This document shows, piece by piece, positions 16,160 through 24,278 of a stretch of DNA of 41,062 bases. The stretch covers positions 1 through 41,062 of the forward strand of contig DAOOVW010000009.1 in the NCBI GenBank assembly GCA_035370465.1, written 5' to 3'. This DNA comes from a bacterium (GTDB lineage Bacteria > Ratteibacteria > UBA8468 > B48-G9 > JAFGKM01). Each line of letters begins with the position of its first letter. Within the stretch, counting starts at the first letter, position 1. Both the position numbers and the translations under genes were made by a program. The notes beneath the pieces are model-generated. The model ran no database searches, was not told the origin of the DNA, and worked only from the letters and a program-made list of their open reading frames with translations.

Positions 16160-16225
16160 CTTTTAAATTATTGGATAATAAATATGGAGATAGTGTCAAA
16201 AATAGATAAAAAAAAGATGAAAGAG

Positions 16226-16259
16226 AAATCCATCCTTACCTTTCTTTTTTAAAGGAAGG
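16226..16259. repeat. Dispersed palindromic repeat, copy upstream of eno
   Basis: AAATCCATCC followed within 3 nt by CCTTTCTTT-TTT-AAAGGAAGG (one mismatch in a 9-bp stem). It has the same order and orientation as the copy at 5671-5730 but lacks that copy's GC-rich inner hairpin. Confidence 0.8.
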
Positions 16260-16296
16260 AGGTTCTTCTCCCTTTATTAAAGCATCTGTCCGTCGT

Positions 16297-16309
16297 GCTT
16301 TGTGGCGGA
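16297..16309 (+). repeat. GCTTTGTGGCGGA block, first copy
   Basis: This 13-mer occurs again, inverted, at 26363-26375. Both copies are in GC-rich parts of intergenic repeat regions. Confidence 0.7.
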
Positions 16310-16348
16310 GGAGATAGAGAGGGATTTTATAAAGAGGGGTTAGGCTCA

Positions 16349-16371
16349 CCCTCTGGACTACGCCCAGAGGG
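16349..16371. repeat. GC-rich hairpin with an ACTACGC loop
   Basis: CCCTCTGG-ACTACGC-CCAGAGGG is a perfect 8-bp stem. The loop resembles, inverted, the GGCGTAG core of the repeats near 3320 and 5685. Confidence 0.75.
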
Positions 16372-16486
16372 GGAGATTTAAAAGGGGAGAGGTTGTTAAA
16401 AAAGGAAGAGAAGCAAAAAGAGGGGGGATATAAAGACATATAAAAACCTTAAAAGACAAAGAAAGGCATTATAAAAGCTCTTAGCT

Positions 16487-16505
16487 AATTTTGGCAGTAC
16501 CAATA
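16487..16505 (+). promoter_or_regulatory. Conserved 19-nt leader motif upstream of eno
   Basis: AATTTTGGCAGTACCAATA ends 19 nt before the eno ATG, just ahead of AGGAGG. It matches 17 of 19 positions of the sequence at 24244-24262, ahead of an unrelated epimerase gene. Its role is unknown; see findings. Confidence 0.55.
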
Positions 16506-16524
16506 AGAAAAGGAGGAGAAACAA

Positions 16525-17790
16525 ATGGAAATAGTAAAAATTCATGGTAGACAGATTCTTGATTCAAGAGGAAATCCAACAATAGAGGTTGAAGTAGTTC
16601 TTGAAGATGGAACAGTTGGGAGAGCAGCAGTTCCTTCTGGTGCTTCAACTGGTGAAAGAGAAGCACTTGAACTAAGAGATGGCGGAAAAGAATTTCTTGG
16701 AAAAGGCGTTTCAAAGGCAGTAAAAAATGTAAATGAAGTTATTGCACCAAAAATTGAAGGTATGTGTGTATTTCATCAGAGAGAAATAGATAAAACACTA
16801 ATTGAACTTGATGGGACAGAAAATAAATCAAAATTAGGAGCAAATGCAATTTTAGGAGTAAGTTTAGCAGTTGCAAAGGCATCAGCAGAATGTTTAGGAG
16901 TCCCTTTATTCTTTTATTTAGGTGGTGTTGTTGCAAATACCATGCCAGTTCCACTTTGTAATGTTATAAATGGTGGAATGCATGCAGATAATAATTTAGA
17001 TATCCAGGAATTTATGATATCTCCAATTGGTGCAGATAGTTTTAGTGATGGTTATAGAATGGTTGCAGAAACATTTCAGTACCTTAAAAAGATATTAAAA
17101 GAAAAAAATTATTCAACCGGTGTTGGTGATGAAGGTGGATTTGCACCTGATTTGGATAAAAATGAAGAGGGAATAGAATTAATACTTAAAAGTATTGAAA
17201 AAGGTGGATATAAACCAGGAGAAGATATATATATAGCACTTGATGTTGCTGCTTCTTCACTTTATGAAAACGGTAAATATAACTTTGAAGGGAAAAAAGT
17301 TGACTCTGAATATCTTATTTCATTTTATGAGAAAATTATCAGTAAATACCCAATTTATTCAATAGAAGACGGTCTTGCTGAAAACGACTGGGATGGTTGG
17401 GCAATTTTAACCGAAAAATTAGGAAGTAAAATACAATTAGTTGGAGATGACATTTTTGTTACAAACCCAAAAATATTTAAAAAGGGAATTGAAAAGAAAA
17501 TTGGGAATGCTATTTTAATAAAAGTAAATCAAATAGGGACGCTTACTGAAACATTACAAACAATTGAGATGGCAAAGAGAAATGGGTATAAAACAATAAT
17601 TTCGCATAGAAGTGGCGAAACAGAAGATTCATTTATTGCGGACCTTGCTGTTGGAACAAATGCTGGACAAATAAAATCAGGGTCTTTAAGCAGGTCAGAA
17701 AGGTTATCCAAATATAATCAACTTTTAAGAATTGAAGAAATACTTGGGAATGGTAGTGAATATTATGGAAAACACCTGATTAAAAAATGA
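16525..17790 (+). CDS. eno: Enolase
   Basis: Glycolytic enzyme converting 2-phosphoglycerate to phosphoenolpyruvate in the cytoplasm. All conserved elements are present: ILDSRGNPTIEVEV, PSGASTGEREALELRDGG with the mobile-loop serines, NVINGGMHADNNLDIQEFM, GDEGGFAPDL with Glu203, metal ligand segments SIEDGLAEND and LVGDDIFVTNP, LIKVNQIGTLTET with catalytic Lys333, and SHRSGETED. The 421-aa length is normal. AGGAGGAG precedes the ATG by a few nt. It heads an operon with a DivIC-like gene (ATGA overlap), serS and an M20 hydrolase. Confidence 0.98.
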   Translation: MEIVKIHGRQILDSRGNPTIEVEVVLEDGTVGRAAVPSGASTGEREALELRDGGKEFLGKGVSKAVKNVNEVIAPKIEGMCVFHQREIDKTLIELDGTENKSKLGANAILGVSLAVAKASAECLGVPLFFYLGGVVANTMPVPLCNVINGGMHADNNLDIQEFMISPIGADSFSDGYRMVAETFQYLKKILKEKNYSTGVGDEGGFAPDLDKNEEGIELILKSIEKGGYKPGEDIYIALDVAASSLYENGKYNFEGKKVDSEYLISFYEKIISKYPIYSIEDGLAENDWDGWAILTEKLGSKIQLVGDDIFVTNPKIFKKGIEKKIGNAILIKVNQIGTLTETLQTIEMAKRNGYKTIISHRSGETEDSFIADLAVGTNAGQIKSGSLSRSERLSKYNQLLRIEEILGNGSEYYGKHLIKK

Positions 17791-18050
17791 AAAAAAGAAG
17801 AAAAATTTATCTTATATTGATTTTAATAACTTTTGTAATTTTAAGTATTCCAAGAATAACTCTTCTTCTTTCTTCTATAAAGAAATTACATTATTATCAG
17901 GATGAAATTGTAAAATTGGAAACGGAAAATAAGATTCTAAAAGAAAAAATTGAAAAAATTGAAAATGACCCTTACTATATTGAAAAACTTTTAAGAGAAA
18001 ATTATGGTTTAATTAAAGAGGGAGAAATAGTATATAGAATTAAGGAGTGA
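17787..18050 (+). CDS. Septum formation initiator, FtsB/DivIC-like
   Basis: A small (87 aa) bitopic membrane protein of the divisome core. A basic N-terminus leads to one membrane segment (about residues 7-26, IYLILILITFVILSIP), a leucine-zipper-like coiled coil (30-62, LETENKILKEKIEKIENDP) and the family's C-terminal YYIEKLLRENYGLIKEGEIVYRI. It starts in an ATGA overlap with eno, the same eno-ftsB adjacency seen in many bacteria, and ends 2 nt before serS. Confidence 0.9.
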   Translation: MKKRRKIYLILILITFVILSIPRITLLLSSIKKLHYYQDEIVKLETENKILKEKIEKIENDPYYIEKLLRENYGLIKEGEIVYRIKE

Positions 18051-18052
18051 GA

Positions 18053-19315
18053 ATGTATAGTTTAAAATTTATAAGAGAAAATACTGATATTTTGAAAAAA
18101 GCAGCAGAGGCAAAAAGAGAAAAAGTTAATTGGGAAAAATTTGAAGAACTTGACAATGAAAGAAAAAGAATAATATCTTTTGTAGAGGAGAGAAAAAGAT
18201 GGCAAAACGATATAACTGAAAAAATCAGTACAAGAAAAGATGATAAGAACAGTATTGAGCCATTGATAAATCAGGCAAGAAAATATTCAGATGAAATAAG
18301 GGAAAGTGAAAAAAAATTGAGAGATATTGAAGAAGCACTAAATAAAATTGTTGCTACAATACCAAATATTCCGCATGTTTCTGTTCCAGAAGGGAAAGGG
18401 GAGAAAGATAATGTTGTAATTAAACAATGGGGTGATATAAAAGAGAAAGAAGTTTTACCACACTGGGAAATAGGAGAAAAACTAAACATTCTTGATTTTC
18501 AACGAGGAGCAAAAATTACAGGAAGTTTTTTCCCTGTTTTTAAAAATGAAGGGGCTCTTCTTGTTCGTGGAATGATTAACTTTATGATTGATGTGCATAA
18601 AAAAAGCGGGTTTAAAGAAGTGTGGGTTCCTGTACTTGTCAATAGAGATAGTTTGTTCAATACAGGACAACTTCCAAAATTAGAAGAAGATATGTATTAT
18701 ATAAAAAGTGATGACCTATTTTTAATTCCTACTGCCGAAGTTCCAGTTACAAATCTACATAAAAATGAGACAATACCCGAAGACCAATTGCCAAAATATT
18801 ATGTATCCTATACTCCATGTTTTAGAAGAGAAGCAGGGGCTTATGGAAGAGAAACAAAGGGACTTATAAGGGTTCATCAATTTGATAAAGTTGAACTTGT
18901 AAAATTCGTAAAACCAGAAAATTCTTATGAAGAATTGGAAACATTACTTGCTGAAGCAGAAAAAATAGTTCAACTTCTTGGTTTACCATATAGAGTTATA
19001 AAATTATGTACAGGAGAATTAAGTTTTTCTGCAAGTAAATGTTATGATATAGAAATATGGGCACCTGGAATAAAAAAATATCTTGAAGTGTCTTCATGTT
19101 CAAATTTTGAGGGTTTTCAGGCAAGAAGAGGTAATATAAAATATAAAAGAAGAGATGGAAAAACCGATTATGTCCATACATTAAATGGGTCAGGCATTGC
19201 ATTTCCTAGAACAATAATAGGTATACTTGAAAATTATCAGACAGAAAAAGGAGAAGTTATAATTCCAGAAGTATTAAGACCTTATGTTGGAATAAACAAA
19301 ATTCCCTGTGGATAA
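18053..19315 (+). CDS. serS: Seryl-tRNA synthetase
   Basis: Class II synthetase charging tRNA-Ser (and tRNA-Sec where present). The N-terminal long antiparallel coiled-coil arm (about residues 30-100) contacts the tRNA. The catalytic domain has motif 2 FRREAGAYGRETKGLIRVHQ and motif 3 NGSGIAFPRTIIGILENYQ, with SCSNFEGFQARR before it. ATG 18053 is chosen because AAGGAG ends 5 nt upstream; the frame also opens at GTG 18047, which overlaps that ribosome site. About 420 aa, as expected. Confidence 0.97.
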   Translation: MYSLKFIRENTDILKKAAEAKREKVNWEKFEELDNERKRIISFVEERKRWQNDITEKISTRKDDKNSIEPLINQARKYSDEIRESEKKLRDIEEALNKIVATIPNIPHVSVPEGKGEKDNVVIKQWGDIKEKEVLPHWEIGEKLNILDFQRGAKITGSFFPVFKNEGALLVRGMINFMIDVHKKSGFKEVWVPVLVNRDSLFNTGQLPKLEEDMYYIKSDDLFLIPTAEVPVTNLHKNETIPEDQLPKYYVSYTPCFRREAGAYGRETKGLIRVHQFDKVELVKFVKPENSYEELETLLAEAEKIVQLLGLPYRVIKLCTGELSFSASKCYDIEIWAPGIKKYLEVSSCSNFEGFQARRGNIKYKRRDGKTDYVHTLNGSGIAFPRTIIGILENYQTEKGEVIIPEVLRPYVGINKIPCG

Positions 19316-19338
19316 AACAGAAAAGGAGAAATATTAAA

Positions 19339-20496
19339 ATGGAAGATTTAAAAAACAAAGTTAAAGAAATTGAAAAAGATATTATTAGTTGGTATAGATA
19401 TTTTCACCAGTATCCTGAAATTGGATTTCAGGAATTCAGAACATCTGAAAAAATACAATCTCTTTTAAAAAAATTTAAAATTCCTTACCAGGTAAAAGCC
19501 AAAACAGGAGTTGTTGGCTATTTAAAAGGAAAAGGTAAAAAAACAATTGGAATAAGAAGTGATATTGATGCTTTACCCGTAGAAGAAAAAACATCACTTC
19601 CCTATAAATCAAAAAATAAAGGTTATATGCATGCCTGTGGTCATGATGGACATATAGCAATTTTACTTGGTATTGCAAAAGTTCTATCTGAAATGGAAGA
19701 TGATTTAGGAATAAATTTTAAATTTATTTTCCAGCCAAGTGAAGAAGCACCTCCAAGTGGTGCAAAACAAATGATAGAAGAAGGTGTTATTGATGATGTG
19801 AACTTGATAATTGGTTATCACCTTTTTTCTTTTCTCCCATTTAAAAAATTATGGATTGGAAAAGGTCCTGTTATGGCAAATGCCGATTCTTTTAAAATAA
19901 AAATAAATGGAAAAGGGGGACATGGTTCTCGTCCACATTTAACAAATGACCCAATTACCTGTGCTGGTTATCTCATTACTTCTTTACAGACAATTGTTAG
20001 TAGAAAAATAGACCCTGTTGTTCCCTGTGTTGTTTCGTTTGGAAAAATTTCAGGTGGGTTTGTTTTTAATGTAATTCCAGATGAAGTTGAAATTATAGGA
20101 ACTGTAAGAACATTATCAGAAGATATTAGGGATAAAATAAAGGACGAAATAGAAAAAATAACAGAAAAAATTTGTTCTTTATTTGGCTGTAAATACGAAG
20201 TTGAATATAACAAACATTCCCCTGTTAATGTAAATGATGAATCTCTCTCTGAGAAAATAATAAAAATTACACAAAAATATTATCCAGAAAGTTTATGTGA
20301 ATTTCATCCAATAATGGGGGGAGAGGACTTTGCATTTTATTCACAAAAAATACCTTCTTGTTATATGTTTATAGGGATGGGAGAAAAATGTGGTCAAAAT
20401 CATAACTCATCATTTAAAATAGATGAGAGAATTTTGCCTTTTGCAGTTGAATATTTAACCACAATATTGATAAACCTAAATAACCCCTGCTGTTAA
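19339..20496 (+). CDS. M20-family amidohydrolase (M20D, hippurate/IAA-amino acid hydrolase type)
   Basis: Binuclear metal hydrolase cleaving N-acyl or N-acetyl amino acids. Metal ligands are seen in MHACGHDGH (Cys100, His102), PSEEAPPSGA with catalytic Glu near 135-136, GYHLF, and His355 in NHNSSF. The dimerisation lid domain includes GGHGSRPHLTNDP. AAAGGAG precedes the ATG. The 385-aa length is standard. It closes the eno operon, and its last 21 nt overlap the tail of the convergent ABC gene, leaving no space for a terminator. The substrate is not predictable; N-acetyl-diaminopimelate, hippurate and other N-acyl amino acids are all known in the family. Confidence 0.92.
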   Translation: MEDLKNKVKEIEKDIISWYRYFHQYPEIGFQEFRTSEKIQSLLKKFKIPYQVKAKTGVVGYLKGKGKKTIGIRSDIDALPVEEKTSLPYKSKNKGYMHACGHDGHIAILLGIAKVLSEMEDDLGINFKFIFQPSEEAPPSGAKQMIEEGVIDDVNLIIGYHLFSFLPFKKLWIGKGPVMANADSFKIKINGKGGHGSRPHLTNDPITCAGYLITSLQTIVSRKIDPVVPCVVSFGKISGGFVFNVIPDEVEIIGTVRTLSEDIRDKIKDEIEKITEKICSLFGCKYEVEYNKHSPVNVNDESLSEKIIKITQKYYPESLCEFHPIMGGEDFAFYSQKIPSCYMFIGMGEKCGQNHNSSFKIDERILPFAVEYLTTILINLNNPCC

Positions 20497-22248
20497 GGAA
20501 TAGTAATATCCTTTTTTTTCAATCAATTCCTTATGTGTTCCCTGTTCAACTACTTGCCCATTTTCAACAACAATAATTATATCTGCATTTTTAATTGTGC
20601 TTAATCTGTGAGCAATTATTATGCATGTTTTACCTTTTATAAGATTTGTTATTGCTCTTTGAACATATTTTTCGGTTGTTGGGTCAACATTACTCATTGC
20701 TTCGTCAAGAATTAAAATTTTTGGCTCTGAAAGAATAGTCCTTGCAATTGCTAACAATTGTCTCTGTCCTTGACTTAATAAACTTCTTTCCTCTGATATA
20801 ATTGTTTCATATCCAGAAGGTAAAGAAAGAATAAACTTTTCTGCATTAGAAATTTTAGCAGCATTTTCTATTTCTTCATCATTTGCAGTTGGTTTTCCAT
20901 ATCTTATATTTTCCTTTATTGTTTCTGAAAATATATATGCATCTTGAAGAACAACAGCAAGCATATTTCTTAAACAACTTTTTTTTATTTTTCTTATATC
21001 AATTCCATCAAGTAAAATTTGTCCTTTATCAACTTCATAGAATCTTGCTAAAAGATTTACTATTGTTGTTTTTCCTGCTCCTGTTGGTCCAACAAGAGCA
21101 GCAACTTCTCCCGGATTTATATGGAAATTTACATTTTTAAGAACTAAAATATCTTTAACATATGAAAAATAAACATTTTTAAATTCAATTTCTCCTTTTA
21201 CATTTAAAAGTTCAATTTCTCCATCTTCAATTTCTTCCTCTGTCTCAAGAATTTCTTTTACTCTTGTCCCACTGGCAAGTGCTATTTGAATCTGGTTAAA
21301 CTCTTCTGCAAGTGAATTTAATGGTCTGGAAAACTGTCTTGCATATGTTATAAAAACTGCTATTGAACCAATAGTTATGAGATTTTTTATAGCAAAATAT
21401 CCACCTATTCCTCCAATTATTACAAGGTTGATATTATTTATAAAATTCATAAAAGGTCCAACTATCCCAGCATATATTTGTGCTTTTATTCCTATTTTTT
21501 TAAAATCATTATTAAAATCACTGAACTTTTCAATTTCTTTTTCTTCTCTGTTAAATGCTTTTATAACTTCCAATCCAGGTATATCTTCTTCTATTACAGA
21601 ATTAATTTTTCCAAGTAATATCTGGTTCTGATAAAAATAATTTCTGGCTTTTCTTCCTATAATTCTTGTTGTGAATAAAGTAAATGGAATAAAAATTAAA
21701 ATTACCAATGTTAAAATAACATTTATTCTCAGCATAACAATAAATATCCCACAAAAAATAAATAAGCTCATAAGTATATGGATAATGCTATTACTGAGAA
21801 TATTACTTATAGAATCAACATCATTTGTAATCCTACTAACTATATCTCCGTGTGGTCTTGTGTCTATAACTTCTAATGGTATTGTCTGAATTTTACTGAA
21901 TAAGTCCTTCCTTATACTATATACAATACTCTGTGATGTTTTCAGCATAAAAAAGCCATGAAAAAAACTTATAGCAGAGTTTAAACCATAAATAGTAAGA
22001 CAGATTATAATAAAATTTAAAAAACCATTAAAATTCTTTGGCATAATATAACTATCAATTGCTTTTCCAATAAGATAAGGGCTAATAATTTCAACAGATG
22101 AAGTCAACAGAACAAGGAAAAATACAAGTAAAAATAGAAATTTATATGGTTTAATATATCTAATAAATAATTTTATTATTTTTTTTGCATCTTTCATCTC
22201 TACTTTTTCATACTTTCTATATCCATGATGATGAAAACCATTAGGCAT
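20476..22248 (-). CDS. ABC exporter half-transporter, subunit with the catalytic Walker B
   Basis: An N-terminal six-helix exporter domain (about residues 25-330) is fused to an ATPase domain. Walker A is GPTGAGKTT, the Q loop LAVVLQDAYIF, the signature a non-canonical LSQGQRQLLAIAR, Walker B ILILDEAMSNVD with the catalytic Glu, and the switch His is in IIIAHRLST. GGGAGG lies about 10 nt before ATG 22248, which overlaps the end of the partner gene by 8 nt. It pairs with the upstream gene to form a heterodimer: this subunit supplies the good Walker A/B and the degenerate signature. Substrate unknown; lipids, drugs or peptides are typical. Confidence 0.93.
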   Translation of the reverse strand: MPNGFHHHGYRKYEKVEMKDAKKIIKLFIRYIKPYKFLFLLVFFLVLLTSSVEIISPYLIGKAIDSYIMPKNFNGFLNFIIICLTIYGLNSAISFFHGFFMLKTSQSIVYSIRKDLFSKIQTIPLEVIDTRPHGDIVSRITNDVDSISNILSNSIIHILMSLFIFCGIFIVMLRINVILTLVILIFIPFTLFTTRIIGRKARNYFYQNQILLGKINSVIEEDIPGLEVIKAFNREEKEIEKFSDFNNDFKKIGIKAQIYAGIVGPFMNFINNINLVIIGGIGGYFAIKNLITIGSIAVFITYARQFSRPLNSLAEEFNQIQIALASGTRVKEILETEEEIEDGEIELLNVKGEIEFKNVYFSYVKDILVLKNVNFHINPGEVAALVGPTGAGKTTIVNLLARFYEVDKGQILLDGIDIRKIKKSCLRNMLAVVLQDAYIFSETIKENIRYGKPTANDEEIENAAKISNAEKFILSLPSGYETIISEERSLLSQGQRQLLAIARTILSEPKILILDEAMSNVDPTTEKYVQRAITNLIKGKTCIIIAHRLSTIKNADIIIVVENGQVVEQGTHKELIEKKGYYYSLTAGVI

Positions 22249-23962
22249 TTTTAATTTCCTCCCTACCTATTTGTATTTCAGCCATCTCTCTATAAAATTG
22301 ACTCATTTTAAGAAGTTGAGTATGATTTCCCTGATTTATAATTTTCCCTTCGTCTATTACAAAAATTCTATCACTTTTTATAAGTGAACTTATTCTTTGG
22401 GATATAATTATAAAAGTAGTTTTACTTAAATATTCTTTTATACCCTGTAGTATTTTTTGTTCATTTATCATATCAATTGCACTTGTAGCACCATCAAGAA
22501 TAAGAATTAATGGTTTTTTTATAACTGCTCTTGCAATTGTAATTCTTTGTTTCTGTCCTCCTGAAAGATTTACTCCTCTTGCCCCTATAAATGTTTCATA
22601 TCCATCAGGAAAATTTCTCACAAATTCATCTACTCTGCATATTTCCGATACCTTTATAAGTTCTTTTTCATCAACTTTTTCATTTCCCCATAAAATATTT
22701 TCTTTTATTGTTCCAGAAAAAAGAGATACATTTTGAAAAACAACTGAAATTTTTTCCCTTATCTTATTGGATGGAATTTCCTGTATGTTAACTCCATCAA
22801 TTAAAATTTCTCCTTTTTTAGGAGAATAAAACTTCAAAAGTAAATTTATTATGGTTGATTTTCCAGAACTTGTTGTTCCTGTAATTCCTATGGTCTCTTC
22901 ATTTTTTATATGAAAAGAAATATCTTTTAAAACTTCTTTCCCATTATAACTAAATAAAACATTTTTAAAAATAATATCACCTCTTTTTAAGTCATTCCCA
23001 TTTTTTATATTTTCTTCTTTTTCTTTAATTTCTAATATCTCATTTACTCTTTCTGCAGAAGCAGATGCCCTTGATATAAAAGTTAAAATATTTGCTATCA
23101 TCAATAATGACCTTAAAATTCTCATTAAATAGTTTATATAGGCAATTATTTCTCCTACCTGCATTGCATTACTTCTTACAAGAATCCCGCCAAACCATAA
23201 CACACCAACAATACCGTAATTAAGAATCAGCATAAATAGTGGTCCTGCTGCCAATGAATAAAAAAATGATTGTCTGATAGTTTCCACTAACTCATTATTT
23301 GTTCTGTCAAATCTTCCTTCTTCATAGTCCTTTCTCATAAAAATTCTTACCAACCTTATACCAGAAAGATTTTCAATTATTACTCTGTTTAATTCATCTA
23401 TTTTACTCTGGACTTTTCTAAAAAGCGGGAAACTTTTTCTAATTACCTTAAAATATATGAGCATTGTTGCTGGTATAAGAAACAAAAATATAAGTGAAAG
23501 TTTAGGATTTAGATAAATAGCCATAACTAATCCACCAAAGAAAAGGAGAGGAGCCCTGATAACAATTCTTAATAACATCATAATAAGTTGTTGTAATTGC
23601 GAAACATCATTTGTAAGACGCGTAATTAATGATGAAGTTGGTAATTTATTTAACGAATGTATAGGAGAATAAGCAATTTTTTTGAAAAGTTCTTCTCTTA
23701 AATCACACCCAAAATTTTGACTGGCAAAAGATGCATATATTGTACATAAAATTCCGCCAACCAATCCAATTAGTGCTATAAAAAACATTAAAATAGATGT
23801 TTTTAAAATCAAATCAACATTTCCCTTTATAACTCCCTCATCAACAAGTTTCGCAAGAAGAGTAGGTTGATAAAGGTCACAGACAACTTCTAATATCATA
23901 AAAAGAGGTGCTAAAATAACGAATTTTTTATACGGCTTTAAGAATTTAGTCAATTTTTTCAT
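22241..23962 (-). CDS. ABC exporter half-transporter, subunit with a degenerate ATP site
   Basis: A 573-aa exporter half with six membrane helices and an ATPase domain. Walker A is GTTSSGKST and the signature is canonical LSGGQKQRITIARA. Walker B, however, reads LILDGATSAID, with Gly where the catalytic Glu (or Asp) should be, and the switch position is Gln in IIISQRISS instead of His. Together with the partner's LSQGQ, all three deviations fall in the same composite nucleotide site. This is the pattern of asymmetric heterodimeric exporters. No clear Shine-Dalgarno is visible before ATG 23962. First gene of the pair. Confidence 0.93.
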   Translation of the reverse strand: MKKLTKFLKPYKKFVILAPLFMILEVVCDLYQPTLLAKLVDEGVIKGNVDLILKTSILMFFIALIGLVGGILCTIYASFASQNFGCDLREELFKKIAYSPIHSLNKLPTSSLITRLTNDVSQLQQLIMMLLRIVIRAPLLFFGGLVMAIYLNPKLSLIFLFLIPATMLIYFKVIRKSFPLFRKVQSKIDELNRVIIENLSGIRLVRIFMRKDYEEGRFDRTNNELVETIRQSFFYSLAAGPLFMLILNYGIVGVLWFGGILVRSNAMQVGEIIAYINYLMRILRSLLMIANILTFISRASASAERVNEILEIKEKEENIKNGNDLKRGDIIFKNVLFSYNGKEVLKDISFHIKNEETIGITGTTSSGKSTIINLLLKFYSPKKGEILIDGVNIQEIPSNKIREKISVVFQNVSLFSGTIKENILWGNEKVDEKELIKVSEICRVDEFVRNFPDGYETFIGARGVNLSGGQKQRITIARAVIKKPLILILDGATSAIDMINEQKILQGIKEYLSKTTFIIISQRISSLIKSDRIFVIDEGKIINQGNHTQLLKMSQFYREMAEIQIGREEIKNA

Positions 23963-24187
23963 TTTAATAAGAATTTTTAAAAAGTGGTTTTTATTTTACC
24001 ATTTTACTAATTTCTTTTAAAATATAAAATAGATTAAAATTATTTTTAAATATTATTTTAAATAATCAGTTTCAAATGATCCTTTGGATAACACAGATTG
24101 TCTGAAAGGTAGAAAGGAGTGTAGCAAGGACATAAACTAAAAAGGTGAAATCCTCACTACCTCCTTTTATTAAGAGGAAAACTTGCT

Positions 24188-24222
24188 CCTTCCTTTAAAA
24201 AAGGAAGGGTGGGATGGATTTT
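24188..24222. repeat. Dispersed palindromic repeat, inverted copy
   Basis: CCTTCCTTT-AAA-AAAGGAAGG (24188-24208) is followed by GTGGGATGGATTTT, the reverse complement of the AAATCCATCC end seen at 5671 and 16226. The order is the same as in the other copies when read on the minus strand. Confidence 0.8.
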
Positions 24223-24243
24223 AGAAGGAGAAAAAACAAAGGT

Positions 24244-24262
24244 AATTTCGACAGTACCAATA
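24244..24262 (+). promoter_or_regulatory. Conserved 19-nt leader motif upstream of the epimerase
   Basis: AATTTCGACAGTACCAATA ends 16 nt before the ATG, ahead of AAAGGAG. It is the second copy of the motif found ahead of eno at 16487-16505. Confidence 0.55.
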
Positions 24263-24278
24263 TTTTTAAAGGAGAAAG

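Larger units (their letters stand above)
16160..16524. other. 365-nt intergenic region packed with palindromic repeat blocks
   Basis: No credible gene. In order it holds TTGGATAATA (16171), AAATCCATCC (16226-16235) with a CCTTTCTTT/AAAGGAAGG hairpin, a CTCCCTTTATTAAAG stretch, the block GCTTTGTGGCGGA (16297-16309), a perfect 8-bp hairpin CCCTCTGG/CCAGAGGG (16349-16371) enclosing ACTACGC, AGGGGAGAGG, and finally the conserved leader motif at 16487-16505. It is much richer in G and C than the flanking genes. Confidence 0.75.
23963..24278. other. 316-nt divergent intergenic region with repeats
   Basis: Lies between the minus-strand exporter genes and the plus-strand polysaccharide cluster. The left ~100 nt is plain AT-rich sequence. 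From TTGGATAACA (24084) onward it contains a purine-rich stretch, CCTCCTTTTATTAAGAGG, the palindromic repeat at 24188-24222 and the leader motif at 24244-24262. No gene is seen. Confidence 0.7.

Noticed and set aside
16160..16524. A structured RNA (riboswitch, SRP RNA or similar) upstream of eno
   Set aside because: The hairpins are shared with other intergenic repeats, and no conserved core of a known RNA class can be matched.
17980..18052. T-box leader ahead of serS
   Set aside because: serS starts 2 nt after the DivIC-like gene, leaving no room for a leader, and no T-box core is visible.
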